Shown here piece by piece: positions 15,711 to 23,255 of a stretch of 32,555 nt of DNA. The stretch comes from an uncultured Rhodoblastus sp. (GTDB taxonomy: Bacteria; Pseudomonadota; Alphaproteobacteria; Rhizobiales; Beijerinckiaceae). Positions within the stretch are counted from its first letter, which is position 1. Every line of letters begins with the position of its first letter. The stretch covers positions 1 to 32,555 of the forward strand of contig NZ_CAIUXT010000027.1 of the NCBI RefSeq assembly GCF_903903185.1, in the 5' to 3' direction. The notes below the pieces were generated by a model. That model did not search any database and was not told where the DNA came from. It was given only the letters and a program-made list of their open reading frames with translations. Both the position numbers and the translations under genes were made by a program.

Positions 15711-16217
15711 ATGGAGCCTTTTGACGTTTTCCCCAAACTTGCAAAGGCTCCAATTTCGGCGGCCACGGAAGGCTTCAATTACATGTTGCTCGAAAACGAA
15801 CCGGAAATGCCGGAAATCAATACCGACAAGGTCTGTTTCGTGGTGACCAAGTCACGCGAGCTTCTGGCGGAGGATGTCGGCGCGAAACCCGACGAGTCCA
15901 ATCCGAGCGACGACGGGTTTTCCGTCGTTTTGACCGATGCCGGCGATCGACCGGCGCGGCTTGAGCTGGTCGAATTCATAGAGGGGTTCGACGCGGACGA
16001 ACTCGATGCGCTGGTCGCTCTCGTCTGGATTGGGCGCGGCGATTTCGAACGCGACGACTGGCGCGCGGCGGTCACGCTGGCGCGCGAGCGACGCGAGGGC
16101 GACACGGCGAAATATCTTTTGGGGATTCCCTTGCTGCCGAACTATCTGGAGGACGCGCTCTCCGCCTTCGACCGCTCCTGCGGCAGTTTCGAGGAGCGCG
16201 AAGAGCCCGGAATCTGA
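15711..16217 (+). CDS. DUF3775 domain protein
   Basis: About 136-168 residues, cytoplasmic and acidic. The family core runs from INTDKVCFVVTKSRELLAED through NPSDDGFSVVL, LVEFIEGFDADELDALVALVWIGRGD and AKYLLGIPLLPNYLEDALSAF, all characteristic blocks of DUF3775. The function is unknown. The start is uncertain: the ATG at 15711 has a very close AAGG, while the ATG at 15783 has GGAAGG ten bases before it and would begin MLLENEPEMPEINTDK. Confidence 0.85.
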   Translation: MEPFDVFPKLAKAPISAATEGFNYMLLENEPEMPEINTDKVCFVVTKSRELLAEDVGAKPDESNPSDDGFSVVLTDAGDRPARLELVEFIEGFDADELDALVALVWIGRGDFERDDWRAAVTLARERREGDTAKYLLGIPLLPNYLEDALSAFDRSCGSFEEREEPGI

Positions 16218-16703
16218 GCGGCCCGCGCGTGGATTTTCAACACCGCCGCAAGCCTTGGCCGGGTCGTTTTGCGAACCCCTTTGAACTCTTGATGTCGCGC
16301 AGCCGGAAAGCATGCGCGAAGAATCGGGGCCAGACCATTCCCGGACCCGTATCGACCCGCAAGGACGCGGCCGCCATTCCATCGAACGAGCAAAGCAGCC
16401 GACAAGGCGACGGGCAAGCCTTCCGACACGTCCTGCCTGCGCTGCGATGGCACAGGGACGATCGTTCAGGCGATCGCCTGACGCCCCGCATCGTCCAGTG
16501 CTTTTTCCGATCCGATTGAACGGAAAAAGGGCTCTGATTTCTTGTTTTTACGCGTCTTCTTCACGCGAACCTTTATCCACTTCGCTCGAAAACGTTCTAG
16601 AAAAAAGCCTGCCAATCGCAACGATTGGCAGGCTGAATCGTTTTGGCGCTCCCTTGCCGCCGCAGGATTTGGCGGCGGTTTTCGACCCCTCGAACGCCGC
16701 CGT
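16218..16703. other. Gene-free interval with palindromes, between DUF3775 and cbpM
   Basis: No convincing gene in these 486 bases on either strand. It holds a perfect 16-base palindrome TCAGGCGATCGCCTGA at 16466-16481, nested inside a GGACGAT / ATCGTCC pair at 16457-16463 and 16490-16496. It also holds a 9-bp stem CTTTTTCCG / CGGAAAAAG at 16501-16529, and the cbpM-side terminator listed separately. Confidence 0.6.
16601..16634 (-). terminator. Rho-independent terminator of the cbpA-cbpM operon
   Basis: A perfect 13-bp stem AGCCTGCCAATCG / CGATTGGCAGGCT with a three-base loop. On the minus strand it is followed directly by six T. It lies about 70 bases beyond the stop codon of the cbpM-like gene, in the right orientation. 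Confidence 0.9.
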
Positions 16704-17027
16704 TCATGGACGGCCCGAGTCCTCGCCGCCCAAAGTTCGGGCTTGCGGGCCGGCGGGCGGATGGACGGATTTCAGCACTTCCGACAGCGCCCGGCGCAGG
16801 CCGTGAACCTGGTCCAGCAGATGCAGGACGATGCCGACGCCCTGCGAATTGACGCCGAGATCGTCGATCAGATCGCCGATCAATTTCGCGCGCGCCAGAT
16901 CCGCTTCGCTGAAGGTCGGGTCACTTTCCGTTCGACCGGGAATCAGCCATTCCTCGGCGATCCAGACTTCAAGCGTCTGGCGGTCGAGATTGGCGTGGGC
17001 GAGAAAATCCTGACGGGTGAGGATCAT
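16704..17027 (-). CDS. cbpM: Chaperone modulator CbpM-like protein
   Basis: A 107-residue cytoplasmic protein with the MerR-like fold of CbpM, which binds the J-domain of CbpA and restrains its activation of DnaK. Visible: MILTRQDFLAHANLDRQTLEVWIAEEWLIP, then DLARAKLIGDLIDDLGVNSQGVGIVLHLLDQVHGL. The start overlaps the cbpA stop by four bases (ATGA), so the two are translationally coupled and made together. Confidence 0.88.
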   Translation of the reverse strand: MILTRQDFLAHANLDRQTLEVWIAEEWLIPGRTESDPTFSEADLARAKLIGDLIDDLGVNSQGVGIVLHLLDQVHGLRRALSEVLKSVHPPAGPQARTLGGEDSGRP

Positions 17028-17917
17028 GACGGCATCCCCTTGCGCGGGTCATAATTTGCGGGCTTCCAGGCGGCGAGAAAAGCCTCCAGTTCGGGGTCCG
17101 GTCCGCTCGGCGCCATGATCTTCAACTTAACCAGCAGGTCGCCGCGCCCGTCGGCGCGGGGGGCGCCTTTGCCCTTGAGCCGCAGCGCCGTGCCGCTGTT
17201 CGATCCTTTCGGGACTTTGAGCATGACGGGTCCGGCGGGTGTGGGCGTCCTGATTTCGCCCCCGAGCACGGCCTCGGCGAAAGTGACCGGCAGGTCGAGA
17301 TGAATATTTTCGCCATGACGGGTGAAAAAGGGATGCGGATGGATCGAGACTTCCACCAGCGCATCGCCGGCCTCGCCTTCGCCCGGCGCGGGCGCGCCTT
17401 TTCCGCGCAGACGCAAAGTCTGTCCCTGCTGAATGCCCGCCGGAATGGTCACGTCGAGCGAGCCGCCCTCCGGCAGATCGATCCGCCGCGTCGCGCCATT
17501 GATCGCGTCGAGAAAATCGACCGCGAGGCCGTAATGCCGATCCGCGCCACGCGCGCGGCGGGCCTGCCGGCGGAAAATCTGGGCGAGAATGTCGTCGGCG
17601 TCGGCGAAGTCCGCATAGCCGGACCTGTCCTCGTATGGATCGCCGTCCGCGCCCTGGCCGGCATAATCGCGGTAATATTTCTGCTGGGGCTTTTCGGCGC
17701 CCGACGCGTCGATCTCGCCGGCGTCGAACCGGCGCCGTTTCTCCGCGTCGGAAAGCAAGTCATAGGCGCCGGCGACTTCCTTGAAACGGCTCTCGGCGTT
17801 CTTGTCGCCGGGATTGAGATCGGGGTGCAGTTTTTTCGCCAGCCGATGGTAGGCCTTGCGTATCGCCTCCGGCGCCGCGGCTTTGTCCACCCCGAGAATT
17901 TCGTATGGATCGTTCAT
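17024..17917 (-). CDS. cbpA: DnaJ-class co-chaperone CbpA
   Basis: A 297-residue J-domain protein of class II (no zinc finger). Residues 1-65 form the J-domain with His31-Pro32-Asp33, the tripeptide that stimulates DnaK ATPase. A Gly/Asp/Tyr-rich linker follows (about 75-125), then two C-terminal substrate-binding domains (RIDLPEGGSLDVTIPAGIQQGQTLRLRGKG and the similar block PAGPVMLKVPKGSNSGTALRLKGKG). It recruits DnaK to unfolded proteins and may bind DNA as E. coli CbpA does. GGAG lies six bases before the ATG. It is divergent from the PRC-barrel gene. No copy of the recurrent box faces this operon. Confidence 0.92.
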   Translation of the reverse strand: MNDPYEILGVDKAAAPEAIRKAYHRLAKKLHPDLNPGDKNAESRFKEVAGAYDLLSDAEKRRRFDAGEIDASGAEKPQQKYYRDYAGQGADGDPYEDRSGYADFADADDILAQIFRRQARRARGADRHYGLAVDFLDAINGATRRIDLPEGGSLDVTIPAGIQQGQTLRLRGKGAPAPGEGEAGDALVEVSIHPHPFFTRHGENIHLDLPVTFAEAVLGGEIRTPTPAGPVMLKVPKGSNSGTALRLKGKGAPRADGRGDLLVKLKIMAPSGPDPELEAFLAAWKPANYDPRKGMPS

Positions 17918-18021
17918 TGGCGCTCCGCCACGGCCGCCGCCGGAACGGCAAGTCCGGCAAGCTGTTTCGTCCGGGCGCAGGATGGCGCCGAATCGCGGCT
18001 GGGGGAAAGCGTTATTTTGGC

Positions 18022-18067
18022 TGAGTAGATTCCGACGCTGTCGTCGCGGGCGCCCCGGCGCCTATCG
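18022..18067 (+). promoter_or_regulatory. Recurrent promoter element, copy 3 (upstream of PRC-barrel gene)
   Basis: TGAGTAGATTCCGA followed by CGCTGTCG, then a -10-like CCTATC at 18061-18066. The CTGTCG to CCTATC distance is 17 bases, as in a normal -35/-10 pair. The start codon follows 43 bases later. Confidence 0.85.
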
Positions 18068-18109
18068 TCGCCGGGCGGCCAAGGTTCGGGAAAAGGCGGA
18101 GACGACATC

Positions 18110-18874
18110 ATGCTCAAGTTCGCGTCGGCCTTCAGGGGCTTCGCCCTGCGGGCAAGCGACGGCGAGATCGGCGCCATCGCGGATTTTCTGTTCGACGACC
18201 GTTTTTTTGCGGCGCGCTGGCTGGTGGTCGACACGGGTGGCTGGCTGAGCGCTCGCAAGGTCTTGCTGCACCCTGAAGCGCTCGGCAAGCCCGACCGCGC
18301 CCGGCTCGAACTGCCCGTCGCCTTGACGCGGGCGCAGATCGAGGGCAGCCCCGCGCTTGCCGAGCACCTGCCGGTGTCGATGCAGATGGAGCGTCATCTC
18401 TACGACTATTACGGGTGGGAGCCGATGGCCAACGACAGCGCTTTGCGCGCCAACCCGATCGCTTCGAAATTTTCGGCGCCGCCGCTGTTCATGGTCGCGC
18501 CGCAGGCGGAAACCGCCGCCGATCCGCTGGAGTGCGACGTCCATCTGCGCAGCGTCAACGCCATCGCCGGCTATCGCGTCATCGGCAGCGACGGCGCGCT
18601 CGGCGCGGTCGAGGACCTGCTGATCGACGAGGACAGATGGAGCTTCCCCTATCTGGTCGTCGATACGGGAAACTGGTTCTCCGAAAAGCATGTCCTGATC
18701 TCGCGCCACGCCGTCAAGGACATCTCATGGTCGGACCGCGAAATTCGCGTCGACGTCAGCGGCGGCCAGGTCGAGGCCAGCCCTGCGTGGAGCGCCCTTG
18801 GCGACGTCGATCCATATTATGAAAAAGACCTTCACGACCCCTATGACTGGCCCGGCCATCGTGGCGCGATTTAA
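18110..18874 (+). CDS. PRC-barrel domain protein (two domains)
   Basis: A 254-residue cytoplasmic protein with two PRC-barrel domains, at about residues 5-70 (DGEIGAIADFLFDDRFFAARWLVVDTGGWLSARKVLLHP) and 143-205 (IGSDGALGAVEDLLIDEDRWSFPYLVVDTGNWFSEKHVLIS). The two copies clearly descend from one duplication. PRC barrels occur in photosynthetic reaction centre H subunits and in RimM; stand-alone forms like this are common stress-associated proteins of unknown role. GGAG precedes the ATG. It is directly downstream of promoter copy 3. Confidence 0.9.
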   Translation: MLKFASAFRGFALRASDGEIGAIADFLFDDRFFAARWLVVDTGGWLSARKVLLHPEALGKPDRARLELPVALTRAQIEGSPALAEHLPVSMQMERHLYDYYGWEPMANDSALRANPIASKFSAPPLFMVAPQAETAADPLECDVHLRSVNAIAGYRVIGSDGALGAVEDLLIDEDRWSFPYLVVDTGNWFSEKHVLISRHAVKDISWSDREIRVDVSGGQVEASPAWSALGDVDPYYEKDLHDPYDWPGHRGAI

Positions 18875-19003
18875 GCGCCCGCGCTCCGGCGTCCGCCGGA
18901 TTTGAACTTCACAAAACTTGAAAGCAAGCTGGCGCATTCGCGCCTGGCCGAGACCTTGAGAGGCTTCGACCTCCTCAGATCCCGGTAATTCGGAGAACTG
19001 AAC

Positions 19004-19543
19004 ATGACCAGAATCCTAAAGCCCGGACACGCGTTGCGCGCCGCCCTGATGCTGTCGGCGATATTGCCGGGGGCGGCCTTCGCCGGCGACCGGATCGGCG
19101 CGCTCGAATGTCATCTTTCCGGCAACGGGCCGAGCCTGCTGGTCGAAAACCAGTCGGTCGACTGCGTCTTCGCCAGCGAACGCAACGGGCGCCGGCGCGA
19201 CCATTATGTCGGCACGCTCACCAAGATCGGCGCCAATATCTCGGTCAACGGCAAGGGCGATCTGCTCTGGGGCGTGGTCGCCGCGACCGGCAGGCAGGGA
19301 CCGGGGGCGCTCGCCGGCAATTATGTCGGACCCGGCGCCTCGGCGAAGGTCGGCATCGGCGTCGGCGCTGCGGCGCTGGTCGGCGGCTCCAACCAGACGT
19401 TTTCGCTTCAACCCCTGAATATCGAGGGCGGCGCGGGCCTCGGTTTCACCGCCGGCGTCGAAAGCCTGACGCTTGTCTATGCGCCGGACCGGCCGGCCCC
19501 GCGATTGCGTTACCGGCATCGCGCCGCCCAGGCGCAAGGCTGA
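19004..19543 (+). CDS. DUF992 family exported protein
   Basis: A 179-residue protein with a signal peptide (cleavage after AAFAG or at AFA-GD). The mature protein matches DUF992: DRIGALECHLSGNGPSLL, VDCVFASERNGRRRDHYVGTLTKIGANIS, LLWGVVAATG, LAGNYVGPGASAKVGIGVGA. The two Cys (in LECHL and DCVF) are the conserved pair and probably form a disulfide in the periplasm. GGAG lies nine bases before the ATG. It follows the PRC-barrel gene after about 130 bases and ends in a strong terminator. Confidence 0.9.
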   Translation: MTRILKPGHALRAALMLSAILPGAAFAGDRIGALECHLSGNGPSLLVENQSVDCVFASERNGRRRDHYVGTLTKIGANISVNGKGDLLWGVVAATGRQGPGALAGNYVGPGASAKVGIGVGAAALVGGSNQTFSLQPLNIEGGAGLGFTAGVESLTLVYAPDRPAPRLRYRHRAAQAQG

Positions 19544-19579
19544 AGCTCCATAGTCGAGCCGATTGCCGCGAAGCGAAAA

Positions 19580-19628
19580 CCCCGCTCTCCATCGCCCGAC
19601 CGGCGGCAGGGAAAGCGGGGATTTTTTT
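19580..19628 (+). terminator. Rho-independent terminator after the DUF992 gene
   Basis: CCCCGCT at 19580-19586 pairs with AGCGGGG at 19614-19620, followed by ATTTTTTT. The loop contains a second short GC stem. It ends the PRC-barrel/DUF992 transcription unit. Confidence 0.85.
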
Positions 19629-19676
19629 GCGCCGGGCTCTCGGGGTCGGGGCGGTTGCGGCGAAAGCGCGGGGCGA

Positions 19677-20780
19677 TTATCCGGAAAGAAAATGCCCGAG
19701 CGCGGCGAAGGGCCGCAGGCGGTCGCAGACGATCTTCAGGATGGCCAACATCGGAACGGACAGGATCGCGCCGGGAACGCCCCACATCCAGAACCAGAAA
19801 ACGAAGGATACGATGACGAGCACGGGATTGAGGGTGAACCGCCTGGCGAGCAGCATGGGCGTGAACGTCTCGCCCTCGGCGAGGTGAATGAGCAGATAGA
19901 ATCCGGCGGGCGCGAGCGCGCTCCAAAACCCGTCGAGATTCAGCAAACCCGCGAGAAGAAAGACGAACATGCACAGCGCGGGTCCGATGATCGGCGCGAA
20001 ATTCATCAGGAAAGCGAAGGTTCCCCAAAGCATCGGATCGCCGACGCCGGTCAAATGCATCACCAGCGCCGTGGCCAGCCCGACAATCGCGTTCATCGCG
20101 GTGATGGTGACGAGATAGGCGGAGATATCGTGTTCGATCTGCTGGGAAATGTCGATGGCCTGCCGCTTGGCGCGAAAATGCGGCAGGATCTCGACCAGCC
20201 GCCGCAGGAAACTGTCGCCGGACAGCAGCAGAAAGTAAAGAAACAGCAAAGTGGTGAACAGGCCGTCGGCGAAGCTCTGGGCGCCTTTGAACAGGGTCGA
20301 CAAAATCGCCGACGCCGCCAGGGGGCCGGTCGCCTCGCGCGGAGCCCCGGTCGCGCCGATATTTTCCAGCCGATGAACAAATTGAAGCAAAGCGTCAACG
20401 GGTTGCCAAAGAAAGCCCAAACGCTCGTGAAGCCGCGCAACGCCTTCGGGCAAACGGGCCACCCAGGCGCCCGCCGGGCCGGAAATGGCCGCGCCCAGCG
20501 CGACGATGGCGCCCAGCAGCGCGAAAATGATCGCCAGCGCCGCGAGAGGTTTGGGAATATAGATCCGCTCCAGCAGGTCCATGCCGGGCTGCAACAGCAG
20601 CTTCAGCGCGATGGCGAAGACCATGGGCAGCACGATATCGCGGGCGACATAGGCCGCCGTCAGCATCGCCAGAACGAATATTCCGCCAAGAAAGATCGCC
20701 TGCGGATCGGAAGGCAACGGCATGTCCGACGGTTGCTCCGCCATCGGCTCCGCCGGGGTGTTGTCGTCGGGTTGCGTCAT
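19677..20780 (-). CDS. AI-2E family transporter (PerM-like permease)
   Basis: A 367-residue inner-membrane protein. After a Pro/Asp-rich cytoplasmic start there are two paired helices (AIFLGGIFVLAMLTAAYVARDIVLPMVFAIALKLLLQPGMDLL and PLAALAIIFALLGAIVALG), a central soluble stretch, and five or six more helices, including IVGLATALVMHLTGVGDPMLWGTFAFLMNFAPIIGP, the family signature. Some relatives export autoinducer-2, others act as Na+/H+ antiporters; nothing here tells which. The ATG at 20780 gives the family N-terminus; the longer frame to 21074 does not look like coding sequence. It is 80 bases downstream of the DUF3309 gene, probably co-transcribed. Confidence 0.88.
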   Translation of the reverse strand: MTQPDDNTPAEPMAEQPSDMPLPSDPQAIFLGGIFVLAMLTAAYVARDIVLPMVFAIALKLLLQPGMDLLERIYIPKPLAALAIIFALLGAIVALGAAISGPAGAWVARLPEGVARLHERLGFLWQPVDALLQFVHRLENIGATGAPREATGPLAASAILSTLFKGAQSFADGLFTTLLFLYFLLLSGDSFLRRLVEILPHFRAKRQAIDISQQIEHDISAYLVTITAMNAIVGLATALVMHLTGVGDPMLWGTFAFLMNFAPIIGPALCMFVFLLAGLLNLDGFWSALAPAGFYLLIHLAEGETFTPMLLARRFTLNPVLVIVSFVFWFWMWGVPGAILSVPMLAILKIVCDRLRPFAALGHFLSG

Positions 20781-20860
20781 CTCGGGAACCTGAAGGGCGC
20801 CCCCGGAGCCAGGCAGGAACGTGGCGGCCGGGCGGCGCGCAAACGGGGGGCCGTCGCGGC

Positions 20861-21022
20861 CTATGCGCGCAGCGCGCCGAGCACCCAGAGCACCAGCAGC
20901 ACGAGCAGAACCGTGCCCAGTACGCCGCCAAGTCCCGCGACGCCATATTGGCCGTGCGCATAATAGCCGCCGCCGCCGCCAAGCAACAGGATCAGCAGGA
21001 TGACAATCAGCAAGGTGCTCAT
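20861..21022 (-). CDS. DUF3309 membrane micro-protein
   Basis: A 53-residue protein: MSTLLIVILLILLLGGGGGYYAHGQYGVAG followed by a second hydrophobic helix LGTVLLVLLVLWVLGAL. This is the standard DUF3309 layout, two membrane helices around a Gly/Tyr loop. The function is unknown. GGAG lies seven bases before the ATG. It lies under promoter copy 5 and upstream of the AI-2E gene. Confidence 0.9.
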   Translation of the reverse strand: MSTLLIVILLILLLGGGGGYYAHGQYGVAGLGGVLGTVLLVLLVLWVLGALRA

Positions 21023-21137
21023 GTGGAGACTCCGGTAATTCTGGATCGCGGCGGATTCCCCGCCGACAGTTCACTCAAGCGTCCCGGCGATCTTCCATCG
21101 TCCGGGCGCGCGGCTGAAACGCCATGGTTGCAGCAAC

Positions 21138-21181
21138 AATAGGACGCCGGGCGGCGCCGCGGCAGCTTCGGAATTTACCCA
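21138..21181 (-). promoter_or_regulatory. Recurrent promoter element, copy 5 (upstream of DUF3309)
   Basis: On the minus strand TGGGTAAATTCCGA is followed by AGCTGCCG, then the -10-like CCTATT at 21143-21138 with TA 33 bases after the first A of ATTCCGA. The start codon is about 115 bases on. Confidence 0.85.
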
Positions 21182-21222
21182 GCGCCGATGGCAAGTCGGC
21201 CGAATCGCCATCGGCGCTGGGT
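21177..21222. repeat. Perfect 16-bp inverted repeat overlapping promoter copy 5
   Basis: ACCCAGCGCCGATGGC at 21177-21192 is exactly complementary to 21207-21222, with a 14-base loop. The left arm includes the first bases of the promoter box (GGGT on the minus strand). There is no T-run on either side, so it is not a standard terminator. Confidence 0.9.
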
Positions 21223-21440
21223 CCCCTCGTTTACGCAATGTTCTTACGGAAAGCCGGCGTCCACGTTTTCGCCCAATGCTTCAAGCGCTCTGCAAAAGAG
21301 GAGAGCAATCCCGCTGCCGGGGCCGCAGACTTGGCGCATGAATCATTGACGCAAAGCGCGAAATCGCCCGGAGGCGCCATTTTCAGCCGGCAATGGCGGG
21401 CGGCCGCTTCGGTCACGGCGCTTGCAGACGCCTCAGGTTT

Positions 21441-21839
21441 TCACGACGCCTTCACGCATTTCGGGGCTCCGGAAAAGACGGCCATGAACACGCAGGTCTC
21501 GTTCTTGAACACCGCGAATTGTTTGCCCGGCGGCCGGGCCGAGATGAAGTCGGCGGCGTCGTCCAGGCTGGCGAAGGATAAACCGTTGTTATGTCCGTTC
21601 ACCCGAACCGAAAACGCGCCCGGATGAAAGCCGCCGTCGAGCCGTTTCGGCCGGGTCCAGACGAATTGCCGCTTGAATGTGTCGTAAATTTCGAAACTCA
21701 GGCTTTCGGCCCCCTTCACCGGAATGGCGCTCACCGCATGGGGCAGGGTCGGGAAACCATTTCGATCGGCGAAGCCGTTTACCAGAACGCGAAATCTCGA
21801 CGCCAGGGCCGCTGTCGATTCCGAACTGCATTTCGTCAT
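21441..21839 (-). CDS. Hypothetical protein, about 132 residues
   Basis: An open frame with a reasonable protein composition (ESLSFEIYDTFKRQFVWTRPKRLDGG, NGLSFASLDDAADFISARPPGKQFAVFKNETCVFMAVFSG), best regarded as a real but unknown cytoplasmic protein. The second half resembles small rhizobial proteins with a pattern of 'aspartate-aspartate-Ala-Ala-Asp-Phe' helices but I cannot name a family. GGGACG lies before the ATG. No copy of the promoter element precedes it. An alternative frame open to 21963 overlaps its start, so the N-terminus is uncertain. Confidence 0.55.
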   Translation of the reverse strand: MTKCSSESTAALASRFRVLVNGFADRNGFPTLPHAVSAIPVKGAESLSFEIYDTFKRQFVWTRPKRLDGGFHPGAFSVRVNGHNNGLSFASLDDAADFISARPPGKQFAVFKNETCVFMAVFSGAPKCVKAS

Positions 21840-22027
21840 ATTCGCGTCCCAGATCGACCCCGACCGCCTGCCGCAGCGGGATCGGAGCCATCGATAGCGT
21901 TAGGCGACGCGGGACCTTGCCGGAAGAGTCGGGAAATACGCAGGCTCTGACCCGGGGTTTCACCGCCGCGCTCCGGGCAGGACGACGGGCCGCCTGGCCG
22001 GAGCGCTACAACCGCTTGAAAAGGCGG

Positions 22028-22345
22028 TTAATGGCTGATCATTGGCGCGTCGAGCGATTCTTCCAGATGATCGAAATCGCCGATCAAGGCGTTGAGGTCC
22101 GATCGCAGCTCGGTTTTCGTGGCCTCCCATATTTCGGCGCGCCGCGCCGCCGCTTCGAGCCGGGCCTCGACGCGAGCCTGGCCTTTGCGCAGCCTCGCCG
22201 CGCAGGCGCCGTGGGTTTTTGCGAACGAGGCGTCCTCCCGGAACGCCGCGATGCGCGCGTCGAGGCGCAGCGAGAAATCGGAGAACTGCTTTTTCAAGGC
22301 CGTGTAATCCCTCGTGGTCGTGATCGCGCTCGTCTTCGTGCTCAT
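22028..22345 (-). CDS. 105-residue helical protein of unknown function
   Basis: A charged protein starting MSTKTSAITTTRDYTALKKQFSDFSLRLDARI. Nearly all of it is predicted amphipathic helix with coiled-coil heptads (CAARLRKGQARVEARLEAAARRAEIWEATKTELRSDLNALI). It may form dimers; nothing more can be said. GGGA lies upstream of the ATG at 22345. A terminator separates it from the DUF1236 gene upstream. Confidence 0.7.
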   Translation of the reverse strand: MSTKTSAITTTRDYTALKKQFSDFSLRLDARIAAFREDASFAKTHGACAARLRKGQARVEARLEAAARRAEIWEATKTELRSDLNALIGDFDHLEESLDAPMISH

Positions 22346-22427
22346 CGGCGTTTTCCCTTGTTGTCGCATTTTGTTGCGCGGCGCTCCGGTCGCCCGGCGC
22401 GCTTTTAGGGGGCATCGACCCGAGCTG

Positions 22428-22455
22428 AAAAAGCCGCTTCCAAGCGGCCCTTTTT
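22428..22455 (-). terminator. Rho-independent terminator after the DUF1236 gene
   Basis: GCCGCTT at 22433-22439 pairs with AAGCGGC at 22442-22448 over a two-base loop. On the minus strand five T follow directly; on the plus strand CC and five T follow, so it could work both ways. It lies about 35 bases past the stop codon of the DUF1236 frame. Confidence 0.85.
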
Positions 22456-22481
22456 ATTGGGGCTTTGTCCGCGACATCGGC

Positions 22482-22896
22482 TTATTCGAAGATTTGGACA
22501 ATTCTATGGGTGCGCGGATCGATCAACACAGTTTGATCGTTGACGATGGCGTAGCGATAGTCTCTCACGCCATATTCTTCGGGAACATCGTAATAGCTTA
22601 CGCCGCTATCGGGGAGGACGGTCCCAACCGCCACCGGACGGTCATAGGCGTAGGAATCGTGATGTTCATGAACCACATAGCCTCCGGAAACGCGGGCGCT
22701 GGTCGATGCCGAGCAGGCCGGCTACGCCGCCGGTGACCGCGCCGACGGCGCCGCCGACGACTCCGCCTACAGGCCCTGCGGCGCGATTGCCCTCGTGGAT
22801 GCCTTCTTGCGCCCCGCGAACGACGCCCTGGGCGCCGCCCGCGACCGGCAAGGCCAGAAGGACGGCGGTCGCGGCGACAATGATTTTGAATTTCAT
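22482..22896 (-). pseudogene. DUF1236 family exported protein, split by a +1 frameshift
   Basis: The first frame starts at 22896 (GGAG before the ATG) and gives a signal peptide, then GNRAAGPVGGVVGGAVGAVTGGVAGLLGIDQRPRFR. It then runs into RLCGS and stops. The second frame continues exactly where the family would: YVVHEHHDSYAYDRPVAVG...YRYAIVNDQTVLIDPRTHRIVQIFE, stop at 22482. Four bases stand where three are expected (around 22681-22687, within cctccgg of the plus strand). The full product would be about 137 residues, the normal DUF1236 size. It is either a young pseudogene or a single-base sequencing error; no slippery homopolymer is present. Confidence 0.85.
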
Positions 22897-22978
22897 GCTG
22901 GGCTCCATGGGGATGTTGGCCGTCACGCGCGCCGACCCGTGATCGGGCGGCGGGCGCGTCACATTTTGCGCCGGTTCG

Positions 22979-23194
22979 TCAGTGCGTTCCGGCGAGGGCC
23001 GCGGCGCCTCGGGCCGCGGCAAGTCTCACGTCGATCGACAGCAGCGGCCCGTTGTGCAGCCGGGCGATATCGCCGACCCAGTCGGCGACGTCGCCGAGCG
23101 TCGAACCGAGCGGCAGGCCCAGCGCGATCGACCTGTTGGCGAACACGACCCGCAGGCGCGGTTCGCCCCGTTGCGGCGATCGATGCAATTCCAT
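22979..23194 (-). CDS. Hypothetical protein, 71 residues
   Basis: A short basic protein MELHRSPQRGEPRLRVVFANRSIALGLPLGSTLGDVADWVGDIARLHNGPLLSIDVRL. The pattern recalls small rhizobial proteins often found beside stress genes, but I know no named domain. The ATG at 23194 has GGAGAG seven bases upstream. The in-frame ATG at 23206 has none, and its codon supplies part of that site. It lies between the coiled-coil gene and the DUF1236 gene in one operon. Confidence 0.7.
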   Translation of the reverse strand: MELHRSPQRGEPRLRVVFANRSIALGLPLGSTLGDVADWVGDIARLHNGPLLSIDVRLAAARGAAALAGTH

Positions 23195-23255
23195 GTCACT
23201 CTCCATTGCTCGATATTCGGACCCGTCGTTCGTCCGGGAACGCCCGTTTCGGCGC

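Larger units (their letters stand above)
21023..21440. other. Intergenic region upstream of DUF3309
   Basis: These 418 bases hold promoter copy 5 and the 16-bp inverted repeat listed separately. Nothing recognisable lies in 21223-21440; open frames there are Ser/Ala-rich and lack ribosome sites. Confidence 0.6.

Noticed and set aside
19563..20963. 466-residue plus-strand frame over the AI-2E gene
   Set aside because: Gln/Arg-rich shadow; the minus strand carries a clear membrane protein.
21815..21832. GATTCCGAACTG on the plus strand
   Set aside because: Lies inside a coding region, lacks the GAGTA half and has no gene downstream in that orientation.
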